Assembly (NCBI GenBank): GCA_002695185.1
Contig: NZOF01000020.1
Location: forward strand, 1-8,694
Source: Erythrobacter sp.
Lineage (GTDB): Bacteria; Pseudomonadota; Alphaproteobacteria; Sphingomonadales; Sphingomonadaceae
Direction: 5' to 3'
DNA: 8,694 nt
Position numbers and translations under genes: made by a program. This document shows, piece by piece, positions 1 to 6,289 of the stretch. Under the pieces are notes generated by a model, which made no database searches, was not told the DNA's origin, and worked only from the letters and a program-made list of their open reading frames with translations. How positions within the stretch are numbered: position 1 is the stretch's first letter; each line of letters opens with the position of its first letter.

Positions 1-372
1 CGGGGTGCCGCCATCGGTATCGCGCTGATCTTCATCATCCGCCCGCTGGCCGGCCTGTTATCGGAATCGGTCTGCAACCTGCCCTTCCCCGGCAAGCTCG
101 CCGTCGCCTTCCTGGGCGTGCGGGGCATGGGTTCGATCTACTACCTTGCCTATGGCCAGAACCACGGGAAATTCTTCCAGTTCGACCAGCTGTGGGCGAT
201 CGCCAGCTTTACGATCCTCGTCTCGATCATCGTGCACGGCGTAGTTGCCGGCCCGCTCATCCGCATGATCGAAGAGCGCAAGTGGCACATCCATCTGGGC
301 GAGGACGAAGGCTTGCCCAGCCTCAGCCCGGACAACCCCACGATCATGCGCAAGTCGGATCGCACATCCTGA
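1..372 (+). CDS. Cation:proton antiporter (CPA1/NhaP-like), C-terminal part
   Basis: The reading frame is open from base 1 and ends with TGA at 370-372, giving the last 123 residues of a protein whose start lies outside the window. The visible part begins in a hydrophobic helix (about residues 4-19). It then carries the conserved segment GVRGMGSIYYLAYG (about 39-52), typical of CPA1-type sodium or potassium/proton exchangers, followed by a hydrophobic segment at about 65-87 ending in GPLIRMIEER. The final 30 residues are a short, charged cytoplasmic tail. By family knowledge it exchanges a monovalent cation for protons across the inner membrane, for pH and salt homeostasis. The ion cannot be read from this fragment. 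The gene converges on tig, and no separate + strand terminator is seen after it. The family call is confident; the subfamily is less so. Confidence 0.85.
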   Translation, partial: RGAAIGIALIFIIRPLAGLLSESVCNLPFPGKLAVAFLGVRGMGSIYYLAYGQNHGKFFQFDQLWAIASFTILVSIIVHGVVAGPLIRMIEERKWHIHLGEDEGLPSLSPDNPTIMRKSDRTS

Positions 373-440
373 CAGGCAGGCCGGAAGTGGCCGGCCTATC
401 TGTGACTCCGGAATACTTCGGCCGCATCTGCCGTGAGCAC

Positions 441-477
441 AAAAGAAAAGGGCGGCAGGATCGCTCCTGCCGCCCTT
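441..477 (-). terminator. Intrinsic terminator of tig
   Basis: A perfect 13-bp inverted repeat (448-460 with 465-477) closes a 4-base loop. The stem is GC-rich (GGGCGGCAGGA core). Read on the minus strand, the stem is followed by a T-rich run (CTTTTCTTTT at 441-450), the classical layout of a Rho-independent terminator. It sits 25 bases beyond the tig stop codon. On the + strand the hairpin lacks a following T run, so it is mainly a minus-strand signal, although it may also slow transcription arriving from the antiporter gene. Confidence 0.9.
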
Positions 478-501
478 CCCTGATTTGATACCGAAAGCCG
501 C

Positions 502-2082
502 TTACTTCTTGTCGGCAGCTTTCTTGGCCGGTGCCTTCTTCTTGGCAGGAGCCTTCTTTGCAGCAGGCTTTTTCTCTTCCGTCTTGTCGTCGGACTTTTT
601 CGCGGCGGCCTTCTTGGCGGGAGCCTTTTTCGCGGCAGGCTTCTTTTCGGCCTTCGCATCGTCCGACTTGTCGGCTGCGGCTTCCTTCTTTGCAGGAGCC
701 TTCTTCTTGGCCGGCGCCTTCTTCTTGGCAGGCTTGGCTTCGGCTTCGGCGCCTTCTTCCGCTTCGATGGCGGCTTCGAGTTCCTCGCGCGTCACTTCGC
801 GGTCGGTGATCTCGGCCTTGTCGAACAGGAAGTCGACGACCTTGTCTTCGTAAAGCGGAGCACGCAGCTGGGCGGCAGCCATCGGTTCCTGCTGGATGTA
901 CTGGATGAACCGTTCACGGTCTTCCTGGCGATATTGCTGGGCAGCCTGCTGGATGAGCATGCTCATTTCCTGCGAGGTCACCTGCACGTTGTTCGCCTGG
1001 CCGATTTCGGAAAGCAGCAGGCCGAGACGGACGCGACGTTCAGCGATGTCGCGATATTCTTCCTTCTCGTCTTCCATTTCCTTCAGCGTAGCTTCGGGAT
1101 CTTCCGAACGAGCGGCTTCCTGCTGGAGCTGAGCCCAGATCTGGTCGAATTCGGCATCCACCATGCCCTGCGGCACGGGGAAGTCGTGACCGGCAGCCAG
1201 CTGGTCGAGCAGCGAGCGCTTCATCTGCGTGCGGGTAAGGCCGGCAGTTTCCTGCTCGAGCTGGCCGCGCATCAATTCCTTGAGCTTGTCGAGCCCGTCG
1301 AGGCCGAAGTTCTTGGCGAAATCATCGTCGATGGTGGTTTCGCCTTCGACCTTCACCTGCTTCACGGTGACGTCGAATTCCGCCTTTTTCCCGGCGAGAT
1401 GCGTCGCCTGATAATCTTCGGGGAAGCTTACCTCGATGGTCTTCTCGTCGCCGGTCTTCACGCCAACGAGCTGCTCTTCGAAGCCGGGGATGAACATGCC
1501 CGAACCCAGAACCAGCGCTGCGTCGTCGGCCTTGCCGCCTTCGAATTCCTCGCCGTCTACGCGGCCGACGAAATCGATGATCAGCTGGTCGCCATCGGCA
1601 GCCTTCTTGGTCTTCGCAGCGTCCTTGTAGCTCTTGTTGTTTTCGGCCAGCTTGCCGATCGATTCCATCACTTCCTCGTCGGTGACGGGAACGGTCAGGC
1701 GTTCGATCTTCAGATCGTCGGTCGAAGGTGCCTCGACTTCGGGCAGCACTTCGAGTTCGACGGTGAGCGTGGCGTCCTTGCCCTGCTCATAGCCTTCGCC
1801 GACTTCGACCTTCGGCTGCATGGCCGGCTTCAGCTTGTTGTCCTGCATGGTCTTGTCGACCGATTCGCGGATCATCGAATTGACGGCTTCGGCGTGCAGC
1901 TGATCGCCATGCATCTTGCGCACGAGATTGGCGGGCACCTTGCCGGGGCGGAAGCCGGGCATTTTCACCTGCGGGGCGATCTTCTTGATCTCCGAATCGA
2001 TGCGGGCATCGATATCCTTGGCAGGAATGGTGATCGCATAGGCGCGCTTGAGGCCTTCGTTGGCGGTTTCTTTGATCTGCAT
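502..2082 (-). CDS. tig: Trigger factor (ribosome-associated chaperone / PPIase) with Lys/Ala-rich tail
   Basis: Trigger factor binds the ribosome next to the exit tunnel and shields emerging polypeptides. The 526-aa product shows the ribosome-binding signature GFRPGK at residues 43-48, the same position as in the E. coli protein. An FKBP-type peptidyl-prolyl isomerase domain lies at about 163-245 (DFVGRVDGEEFEGG, LGSGMFIPGFEEQLVG). A helical C-terminal chaperone domain extends to about 448. The protein is roughly 90 residues longer than E. coli trigger factor (432 aa). The excess is residues 449-526, a low-complexity tail of KKAPAKK/KKPAAKK units with 31 lysines in 78 residues and no arginine. 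The ATG at 2082 fits the family's N-terminus (MQIKETANEG); its Shine-Dalgarno is weak. tRNA-Leu lies 59 bases upstream on the same strand, and a strong terminator follows. The clpP-clpX genes often found next to tig are not in this window. Confidence 0.97.
   Translation of the reverse strand: MQIKETANEGLKRAYAITIPAKDIDARIDSEIKKIAPQVKMPGFRPGKVPANLVRKMHGDQLHAEAVNSMIRESVDKTMQDNKLKPAMQPKVEVGEGYEQGKDATLTVELEVLPEVEAPSTDDLKIERLTVPVTDEEVMESIGKLAENNKSYKDAAKTKKAADGDQLIIDFVGRVDGEEFEGGKADDAALVLGSGMFIPGFEEQLVGVKTGDEKTIEVSFPEDYQATHLAGKKAEFDVTVKQVKVEGETTIDDDFAKNFGLDGLDKLKELMRGQLEQETAGLTRTQMKRSLLDQLAAGHDFPVPQGMVDAEFDQIWAQLQQEAARSEDPEATLKEMEDEKEEYRDIAERRVRLGLLLSEIGQANNVQVTSQEMSMLIQQAAQQYRQEDRERFIQYIQQEPMAAAQLRAPLYEDKVVDFLFDKAEITDREVTREELEAAIEAEEGAEAEAKPAKKKAPAKKKAPAKKEAAADKSDDAKAEKKPAAKKAPAKKAAAKKSDDKTEEKKPAAKKAPAKKKAPAKKAADKK
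505..741 (-). repeat. Imperfect in-frame repeats encoding the Lys/Ala tail of trigger factor
   Basis: This stretch of tig is made of degenerate repeats coding KKAPAKK and KKPAAKKAP units. On the + strand it reads as recurring GCCTTCTTCTTGGC-type blocks. The clearest pair is 521-549 and 704-732: 29 bases with one mismatch, 183 bases (61 codons) apart and therefore in frame. The 17-base core GCCTTCTTCTTGGCAGG is exact in both copies. Such repeats are prone to gain or loss of units by slippage, so tail length may vary between strains. Confidence 0.8.
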
Positions 2083-2141
2083 GGGTGTCGAAACTCGTAA
2101 GTTACTGTCTGTCTGAGCGAGGGTTCACGACAGAGCGGAAT

Positions 2142-2226
2142 TGGTGCGGGCGAAGGGACTCGAACCCCCACATCTTTCGATACTGGTACCTAAAACCAGC
2201 GCGTCTACCAATTCCGCCACGCCCGC
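2142..2226 (-). tRNA. tRNA-Leu (anticodon UAG)
   Basis: The minus strand folds as an 85-nt class II tRNA. The 7-bp acceptor stem GCGGGCG (5' end at 2226) pairs with CGCCCGC (2146-2152). It is followed by discriminator A and an encoded CCA (2142-2144). The D-arm contains GGAATTGGTAGAC. The anticodon stem CTGGT/ACCAG encloses the loop TTTAGGT, giving anticodon TAG, which reads CUN leucine codons. A longer variable region and the T-arm sequence GGTTCGAGTCC complete it. It lies just upstream of tig and may share a transcript that is then processed. A TATATA element at 2269-2274 on the same strand, 42 bases upstream, could be a -10 box, but I found no matching -35. Confidence 0.95.
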
Positions 2227-2388
2227 AAACCGTGAAAGCGAATCCGCGCGCAGACGGGGTCCGCCGCGTATATAGGGGCGTGCCTCTAGTCGGATGCGGC
2301 GAAAAGGGCAAGCGCGGCGACAGGGTGGATGCGAATTGTGGAACACACCCGCCTTCAAGGCCGTTTGAATGGAGAAAGGATCGCACCC

Positions 2389-2637
2389 ATGAGCGACTAT
2401 GAAACCCCGAAGGTCCCGCCTGCCACACCGCCGACGATCGACCCCGACGTGAAGCCGAAGACCGCAGCCGAAATGGAAGCGGAAGGCGAACGCGAGGGCG
2501 ATGTACTCGCCGACGATACCAAGCCCGACGAAATCGATGTCGAGACAGAAGAGGCCATGCGCCCCGCCATGGATGGCGGCCATGATGGCGAAGGCGAGCA
2601 AGCGCTCGACGCCGCTACGATGCTTCCACCCGATTAA
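2389..2637 (+). CDS. Small acidic hypothetical protein (82 aa)
   Basis: I do not recognise this protein. The ATG at 2389 is chosen because a strong Shine-Dalgarno (GGAGAAAGGA, 2371-2380) precedes it by 8 bases; longer in-frame starts upstream lack this. The product has 24 Asp/Glu against 6 Lys/Arg. Its N-terminus is proline-rich (KVPPATPPTIDPDVKPK), and an acidic middle (about 27-55) follows with no hydrophobic segment. This suggests a soluble, largely disordered, strongly acidic protein. It is the first of three small + strand genes, and the next starts 24 bases after its stop. There is no signal peptide, cysteine or known motif. Coding status is supported by the ribosome site and the tight spacing; function is unknown. 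Confidence 0.7.
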   Translation: MSDYETPKVPPATPPTIDPDVKPKTAAEMEAEGEREGDVLADDTKPDEIDVETEEAMRPAMDGGHDGEGEQALDAATMLPPD

Positions 2638-2661
2638 GGCACCCGATTGAGGAGAATAATC

Positions 2662-2820
2662 ATGGCGACCCAGCCAGACCCCGATACGATCAACCCGGGC
2701 GCCCCGCCCGAAATGCCGCCAAGTTCGCCACCGGACGAGACACCCATGGAGGAACCGCCCTCTATCGAGCCCGTCCAGCCCGACTATGACGAGCCCGATC
2801 GCGGCCCCGACGAAATCTGA
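2662..2820 (+). CDS. Tiny proline-rich acidic protein (52 aa)
   Basis: A 52-codon frame starts with ATG at 2662, preceded by a good Shine-Dalgarno (GAGGAGAAT, 2650-2658), and ends with TGA at 2818-2820. Of its 52 residues, 16 are proline and 14 are Asp/Glu; there is one arginine and no lysine or cysteine. Motifs such as PPEMPPSSPPDETP and EPDRGPDEI suggest an extended, disordered chain. It shares proline-rich, acidic character with the 82-aa protein immediately upstream, so the two may be related or act together. Its small size makes it easy for gene callers to miss. The strong ribosome site, 24-base spacing and low codon randomness support it as real. Function is unknown. Confidence 0.65.
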   Translation: MATQPDPDTINPGAPPEMPPSSPPDETPMEEPPSIEPVQPDYDEPDRGPDEI

Positions 2821-2832
2821 CCTGTCCGGCCA

Positions 2833-2866
2833 TGCGCCCCGGTTCGAATGATCTTGCCGGGGCGCA
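2833..2866 (+). promoter_or_regulatory. GC-rich hairpin between the 52-aa gene and the DUF3297 gene
   Basis: A perfect 10-bp inverted repeat (TGCGCCCCGG at 2833-2842, CCGGGGCGCA at 2857-2866) encloses a 14-base loop. No T run follows, so it is not a standard intrinsic terminator. It could stabilise mRNA ends or control the downstream gene. Its 3' arm can also pair with GCGCCCC at 2884-2890, directly before the DUF3297 start codon. Confidence 0.45.
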
Positions 2867-2890
2867 CCGCGCACAGTACAGGCGCGCCCC

Positions 2891-3187
2891 ATGAGCGAAG
2901 ATACCAAGACCGACGACAAGCCCCAGACGCCCCCCATGCAGCTTTCGGTTCATCCCGATAGCGAGCATTTCGATGTCGACGTGCTCCAGCGCGGCGTGGG
3001 CATCCGGTTCAAGGGCCGCACGCGTACCGACATCGAGGAATACAACATCTCCGAAGGCTGGGTCCGCGTCCAGGCGGGCAAGACCGTCGATCGCAACGGC
3101 AAGCCGCTGACCCTCAAGCTCAACGGTCCGGTCGAGGCATGGTACGAAGATCTCGGCGATAATCCGCCGCTCGCGAAGGCCGACTGA
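2891..3187 (+). CDS. DUF3297 family protein
   Basis: The 98-aa product matches my recollection of the DUF3297 family: small alpha/beta proteins with the core RGVGIRFKG (about 34-42), IEEYNISEGWVRVQAGKTVDRNG (48-70), and KLNGPVEAWYED (76-87). The family is widespread in Proteobacteria and has no established role. The protein has no signal peptide, membrane segment or cysteine and is probably cytosolic. The first 15 residues are charged and look disordered. The ATG at 2891 has only a weak Shine-Dalgarno (CAGG), and GCGCCCC sits right before it. This contrasts with the strong sites of the two preceding genes and hints at structure-dependent or coupled translation. An intrinsic terminator follows 80 bases after the stop. 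Confidence 0.8.
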   Translation: MSEDTKTDDKPQTPPMQLSVHPDSEHFDVDVLQRGVGIRFKGRTRTDIEEYNISEGWVRVQAGKTVDRNGKPLTLKLNGPVEAWYEDLGDNPPLAKAD

Positions 3188-3267
3188 AACAGGCCTTTCC
3201 TACATCCGGCTTTTGATGGCAGAGCAGCTTTCATGGACTGTCCGCCCCATCCAAAATCGCACATTTC

Positions 3268-3304
3268 TGCCGCCTGGGCTGCATTCGGCCCGGCGGCATT
3301 TTTT
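3268..3304 (+). terminator. Intrinsic terminator after the DUF3297 gene
   Basis: The arms TGCCGCC(t)GGGC (3268-3279) and GCCCGGCGGCA (3288-3298) pair over 11 bp with one bulged T and an 8-base loop. Six T residues (3299-3304) follow. This ends the small-gene run and separates it from der. It also argues that the open frame extending upstream of the der start is not translated. Confidence 0.9.
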
Positions 3305-3401
3305 CTTCCAGGACCGTGCTCCATGTGCTCCATCCTGTAGGAAACGCCCTGCGGCCTTGCCAAAGCCGTGGCTATCGCCCACCTCCGCGCAAGGCACGAT
3401 C

Positions 3402-4841
3402 ATGACAGATACAGCAAAACCCACCGTAATCATCATCGGCCGACCCAATGTCGGCAAATCCACGCTGTTCAACCGGCTCGTGGGCAAGAAGCTCGCGCTG
3501 GTGGACGACCAGCCGGGCGTCACACGCGATCGCCGCATGGGCGATGCCGAAATCGCCGGGCTGGAATTCACCATCGTCGATACCGCGGGCTGGGAAGACG
3601 ATGATCCCGAAAGCCTGCCCGGCCGGATGCGCAAGCAGACCGAAGTCAGCCTCGAAGGGGCCGACGCTGCCCTGTTCGTGGTCGATGCACGCGCCGGCCT
3701 GACCCCGCTCGACGAGGAAATCGGCCGCTGGCTGCGCGGACAGGATGTGCCGGTGGTGCTGGTCTGCAACAAGGCGGAAGGCAAGGCTGCCGAACCGGGT
3801 ATCCTTGAAAGCTATAGCCTCGGCCTGGGTGAACCCATGGGCATCTCCGCCGAACATGGCGAAGGCATTGCCGATCTGTTCGCTGGCCTGTGGCCCATCA
3901 TCGGCGCGAAGTCGGAAGCGGCCGAAGCGGCTGCGGAACTCCAGGCCGAACTGGACGAGGAAGACCTCGACGGCCCGCTCAAGCTGGCCATCGTCGGGCG
4001 CCCCAATGCGGGCAAGTCCACGCTGATCAACCGGCTGCTGGGCGAAGATCGCCTTCTCACCGGCCCCGAGGCGGGGATCACCCGCGATTCGATCGCCGTG
4101 GATTGGGAATGGTTCGATCCCAAGGCGAACGAGCAGCGCGAAATCCGCCTGATCGATACGGCGGGCATGCGCAAGCGCGCCAAGGTGACGGAGAAGCTGG
4201 AACGGCTCTCGGTCGCCGACGCCAAGCGTGCGGTGGACTTTGCCGAAGTCGTCGTGCTGCTGCTCGATGCGACCAAGGGGCTCGAGCATCAGGATCTCAA
4301 GATCGCCAGCCAGGTGCTGGAAGAAGGCCGCGCGTTGATGGTGGCCATCAACAAGTGGGATATCGCGGAAAACGCTTCCTACCTGTTCAACGGCATTCGC
4401 GAAGCGCTGAACGAGGGCCTTAGCCAGGTGCGCGGCGTGCCGCTGTTCGCCGTGTCGGCCAAGACCGGCAAGGGCCTCGACACCATGCTGTCGGCCGCAT
4501 TCGAGCTGCGCGAGGCGTGGAGCCGCCGCGTGCCCACCGCCGCGCTCAACCGCTGGTTCGACGATGCGCTTGCCGCCAACCCGCCACCGGCGCCCGGCGG
4601 TCGGCGGATCAAGCTGCGCTATATCACGCAGGCCAGTGTCCGCCCGCCCCGCTTCGTGGTCTTCGGCACGCGGCTGGATGATCTTCCCAAGAGCTACGAA
4701 CGCTATCTCGTCAACGGCATCCGCGCAAAGCTGGGCTTCGATGCGGTTCCCGTCCGGGTCGTGCTGAAAAGTCCCAAGAACCCCTACGATTCGAACCGCG
4801 GGGGCGGCGGCAAATTCAGCGGAGGCAGCGGGCGTGATTGA
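3402..4841 (+). CDS. der: Ribosome biogenesis GTPase Der (EngA)
   Basis: Der is an essential tandem GTPase that assists late assembly of the 50S ribosomal subunit. The 479-aa product is close to the family length (490 in E. coli). G domain 1 has the P-loop GRPNVGKS (13-20), switch threonine T41, DTAGW (60-64), NKAE (123-126, with E where many GTPases have D) and a G5 region SAEHG. An acidic linker (about 172-190) leads to G domain 2 with GRPNAGKS (199-206), T228, DTAGM (252-256), NKWD (317-320) and SAKTG (352-356). The C-terminal KH-like domain spans about 383-460 (PRFVVFGTR, LPKSYERYL), then a Gly-rich tail. The ATG at 3402 is chosen because the family begins just before the first P-loop and a terminator blocks any upstream extension. 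It overlaps the DUF2721 gene by 8 bases. Confidence 0.97.
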   Translation: MTDTAKPTVIIIGRPNVGKSTLFNRLVGKKLALVDDQPGVTRDRRMGDAEIAGLEFTIVDTAGWEDDDPESLPGRMRKQTEVSLEGADAALFVVDARAGLTPLDEEIGRWLRGQDVPVVLVCNKAEGKAAEPGILESYSLGLGEPMGISAEHGEGIADLFAGLWPIIGAKSEAAEAAAELQAELDEEDLDGPLKLAIVGRPNAGKSTLINRLLGEDRLLTGPEAGITRDSIAVDWEWFDPKANEQREIRLIDTAGMRKRAKVTEKLERLSVADAKRAVDFAEVVVLLLDATKGLEHQDLKIASQVLEEGRALMVAINKWDIAENASYLFNGIREALNEGLSQVRGVPLFAVSAKTGKGLDTMLSAAFELREAWSRRVPTAALNRWFDDALAANPPPAPGGRRIKLRYITQASVRPPRFVVFGTRLDDLPKSYERYLVNGIRAKLGFDAVPVRVVLKSPKNPYDSNRGGGGKFSGGSGRD

Positions 4842-5358
4842 TCTGCTGGCAGTGCTGCCCGGCTTCGAATTCATCGAGCGTACCAGCTCGACGGTTCGCG
4901 TGCAGCATGTCGTCCAGCTCAGCCTTGCCCCGGCCTTCCTGCTCGCCGGGATCGGCGCGGTCATGAATGTGATGACCAATCGCCTGCTGTGGGTCGCCAA
5001 CAAGATCGAGCGCATCCTTGCCGCAGACGAACGCGACGAGGCAGGCGATCAGCTGAAGGAAATCCCGGCGCTTGAAGCGCGGCGGATCCTCGCCCAGCGC
5101 GCCGTGATGCTCAGCACTGCGGCAGCCTTCACGATCAGCATCGTGATCCTGCTGCTGTTCATCAGCGCCTTCGTGTACACTCCGCTCGGGACGCTGGTCG
5201 CACTGACCTGGGTCATCACCATGGGCCTGCTCATGGCGGGCCTTGCCTATTTCCTGCTCGAAACGCGCACCGCTGCGAACCGCAATCTGGAAAGGATGAA
5301 GGAACGCCAGTTCGGGCCCAGGGATGATGAGGGCGCCGACGATTCGTCGCAGAAATAG
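4834..5358 (+). CDS. DUF2721 family membrane protein
   Basis: The 174-aa product has three predicted membrane segments at about 27-47 (VQLSLAPAFLLAGIGAVMNV), 91-113 and 118-142. A charged loop of about 45 residues lies between the first two. The SLAPxFLLAGIGAxxNVxTNR motif is characteristic of DUF2721 proteins, whose function is not established. The GTG start at 4834 lies within the last codons of der and is preceded by GGAGGC (4821-4826) at good spacing. The 8-base overlap points to translational coupling with der. The last 15 residues are acidic and disordered-looking. It is probably an inner-membrane protein; no catalytic motif is visible. Confidence 0.8.
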   Translation: MIDLLAVLPGFEFIERTSSTVRVQHVVQLSLAPAFLLAGIGAVMNVMTNRLLWVANKIERILAADERDEAGDQLKEIPALEARRILAQRAVMLSTAAAFTISIVILLLFISAFVYTPLGTLVALTWVITMGLLMAGLAYFLLETRTAANRNLERMKERQFGPRDDEGADDSSQK

Positions 5359-5464
5359 AGCCGCTTCGCGCCCGATTGCCCCGGCCACAAGGTGACCGCA
5401 AAACGGTTGTCACGCGTTAATCGGCATGGCCCCACCCCCTTTCCTACACGAAAGGAGATGTGCC

Positions 5465-5677
5465 ATGCAGCGTATCGAGATTGCCCTACTCCCCGCGTCG
5501 GGGATTTTGAGCGGACCGGTAACAATCGAAGCCCTGGATCTGCCAACTGCACTGACCATCGCCGACATCAATGTCGAGGCAGGCTCGGCAGAATTATGGT
5601 GCGACGGTAAATGTGTCGGGACGCTTACAAAACATGGTGGGCGTCACGCCACGTTCTGGGAGCTGAGCCGGACCTAG
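5465..5677 (+). CDS. Hypothetical protein (70 aa)
   Basis: I do not recognise this protein. The ATG at 5465 is preceded by a strong Shine-Dalgarno (AAAGGAGA, 5450-5457); an in-frame ATG at 5426 has none. The product is soluble-looking. It has an amphipathic N-terminal half (MQRIEIALLP, TIEALDLPTALTIADINV) and a C-terminal part with two cysteines (ELWCDGKCVG, C46 and C50) and GGRHATFWELS. CxxxC spacing could form a disulfide or half of a metal site, but no partner pair is seen. Its TAG stop overlaps the stop of bacterioferritin on the other strand. Function is unknown. Confidence 0.65.
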   Translation: MQRIEIALLPASGILSGPVTIEALDLPTALTIADINVEAGSAELWCDGKCVGTLTKHGGRHATFWELSRT

Positions 5678-6165
5678 CCCTGCTCGCCCTCGCCCGCCGG
5701 CTTGGAGTTCAGCTGGACATAGTTCTGCAGTCCCATGCGTTCGATCATATCGAACTGGGTCTCGAGGAAATCGACATGCTCTTCCTCGCTCGCGAGGATG
5801 TCTTCGAAAATCTGGCCGGAGTGAAAATCGCGCATCGACTGGCAATGCTCGGCAGCTTCCTTGAGCAGCGGAATCGCCTCCATTTCCATGGCGAGATCGG
5901 CGCGCAGGATTTCCTCTACCGTTTCGCCGACCTTCAGCTTGTGGATCGCCTGGAAATTCGGCAGTCCGCCGAGAAAGAGGATGCGCTCGGCAAGAATGTC
6001 GGCATGTTTCATCTCGTCGATCGATTCGTGGCGCTCGTAATCGGCCAGCCGGCTCACGCCCCAGTCTTCCAGCACACGGTAATGAAGCCAGTACTGGTTG
6101 ATCGCCGTCAGCTCGTTGGTGAGCGCCTTGTTGAGGAATTCGATGACCTTGGGATCGCCCTTCAT
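5674..6165 (-). CDS. bfr: Bacterioferritin
   Basis: Bacterioferritin forms a 24-subunit cytosolic shell that oxidises Fe(II) and stores iron as mineral. The 163-aa product keeps all the di-iron ferroxidase ligands in E. coli numbering: E18, E51, H54, E94, E127 and H130, plus Y25. It also keeps M52, the residue that ligates heme between subunits, so it should be a true heme-binding Bfr. The start ATG at 6165 has GGAGG eight bases upstream and gives the family N-terminus (MKGDPKVIEFLNKAL). The C-terminus NYVQLNSKPAGEGEQG is slightly longer than in E. coli. bfd lies 124 bases upstream on the same strand; its product is the usual electron donor for iron release from the shell. Confidence 0.97.
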   Translation of the reverse strand: MKGDPKVIEFLNKALTNELTAINQYWLHYRVLEDWGVSRLADYERHESIDEMKHADILAERILFLGGLPNFQAIHKLKVGETVEEILRADLAMEMEAIPLLKEAAEHCQSMRDFHSGQIFEDILASEEEHVDFLETQFDMIERMGLQNYVQLNSKPAGEGEQG

Positions 6166-6198
6166 GGCATTCGCCTCCGTTGCGATGGAATTTCGGGG

Positions 6199-6227
6199 GT
6201 TATGCGCGCGAGCGTAGCTGCCGGCAA
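6199..6227 (-). promoter_or_regulatory. Candidate promoter for bfr
   Basis: On the minus strand, TTGCCG (6222-6227) and CATAAC (6199-6204) are separated by exactly 17 bases. Each hexamer matches the housekeeping -35/-10 consensus at 4 of 6 positions. A start near 6192 would give a leader of about 27 bases containing the bfr ribosome site. This would let bfr be expressed separately from bfd. It is prediction only; weak matches of this kind occur by chance. Confidence 0.35.
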
Positions 6228-6289
6228 GGCAAGGCGCGTTCGAGTGAGTGGGAAATCAACGGATTTGAGCCAGTGATGAACCCTTGTGA

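Noticed and set aside
505..741. Regular repeats that might be a CRISPR array or tandem satellite
   Set aside because: The repeats are degenerate, contiguous and in frame with tig, encoding the Lys/Ala tail; there are no unique spacers.
934..2100. 388-aa open frame on the + strand opposite tig
   Set aside because: It is a long shadow frame in GC-rich DNA antisense to an unmistakable trigger factor; its product is a low-information mixture with no recognisable motif.
3213..3401. N-terminal extension of der from an upstream start
   Set aside because: It spans the intrinsic terminator at 3268-3304, and the family starts right before the first P-loop, matching the ATG at 3402.
3372..5015. 547-aa open frame on the - strand opposite der
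   Set aside because: Antisense to der, whose motifs are all present in order; the shadow shows no family features.
5611..6276. 221-aa + strand frame opposite bfr
   Set aside because: Antisense to bfr, which keeps every ferroxidase ligand.
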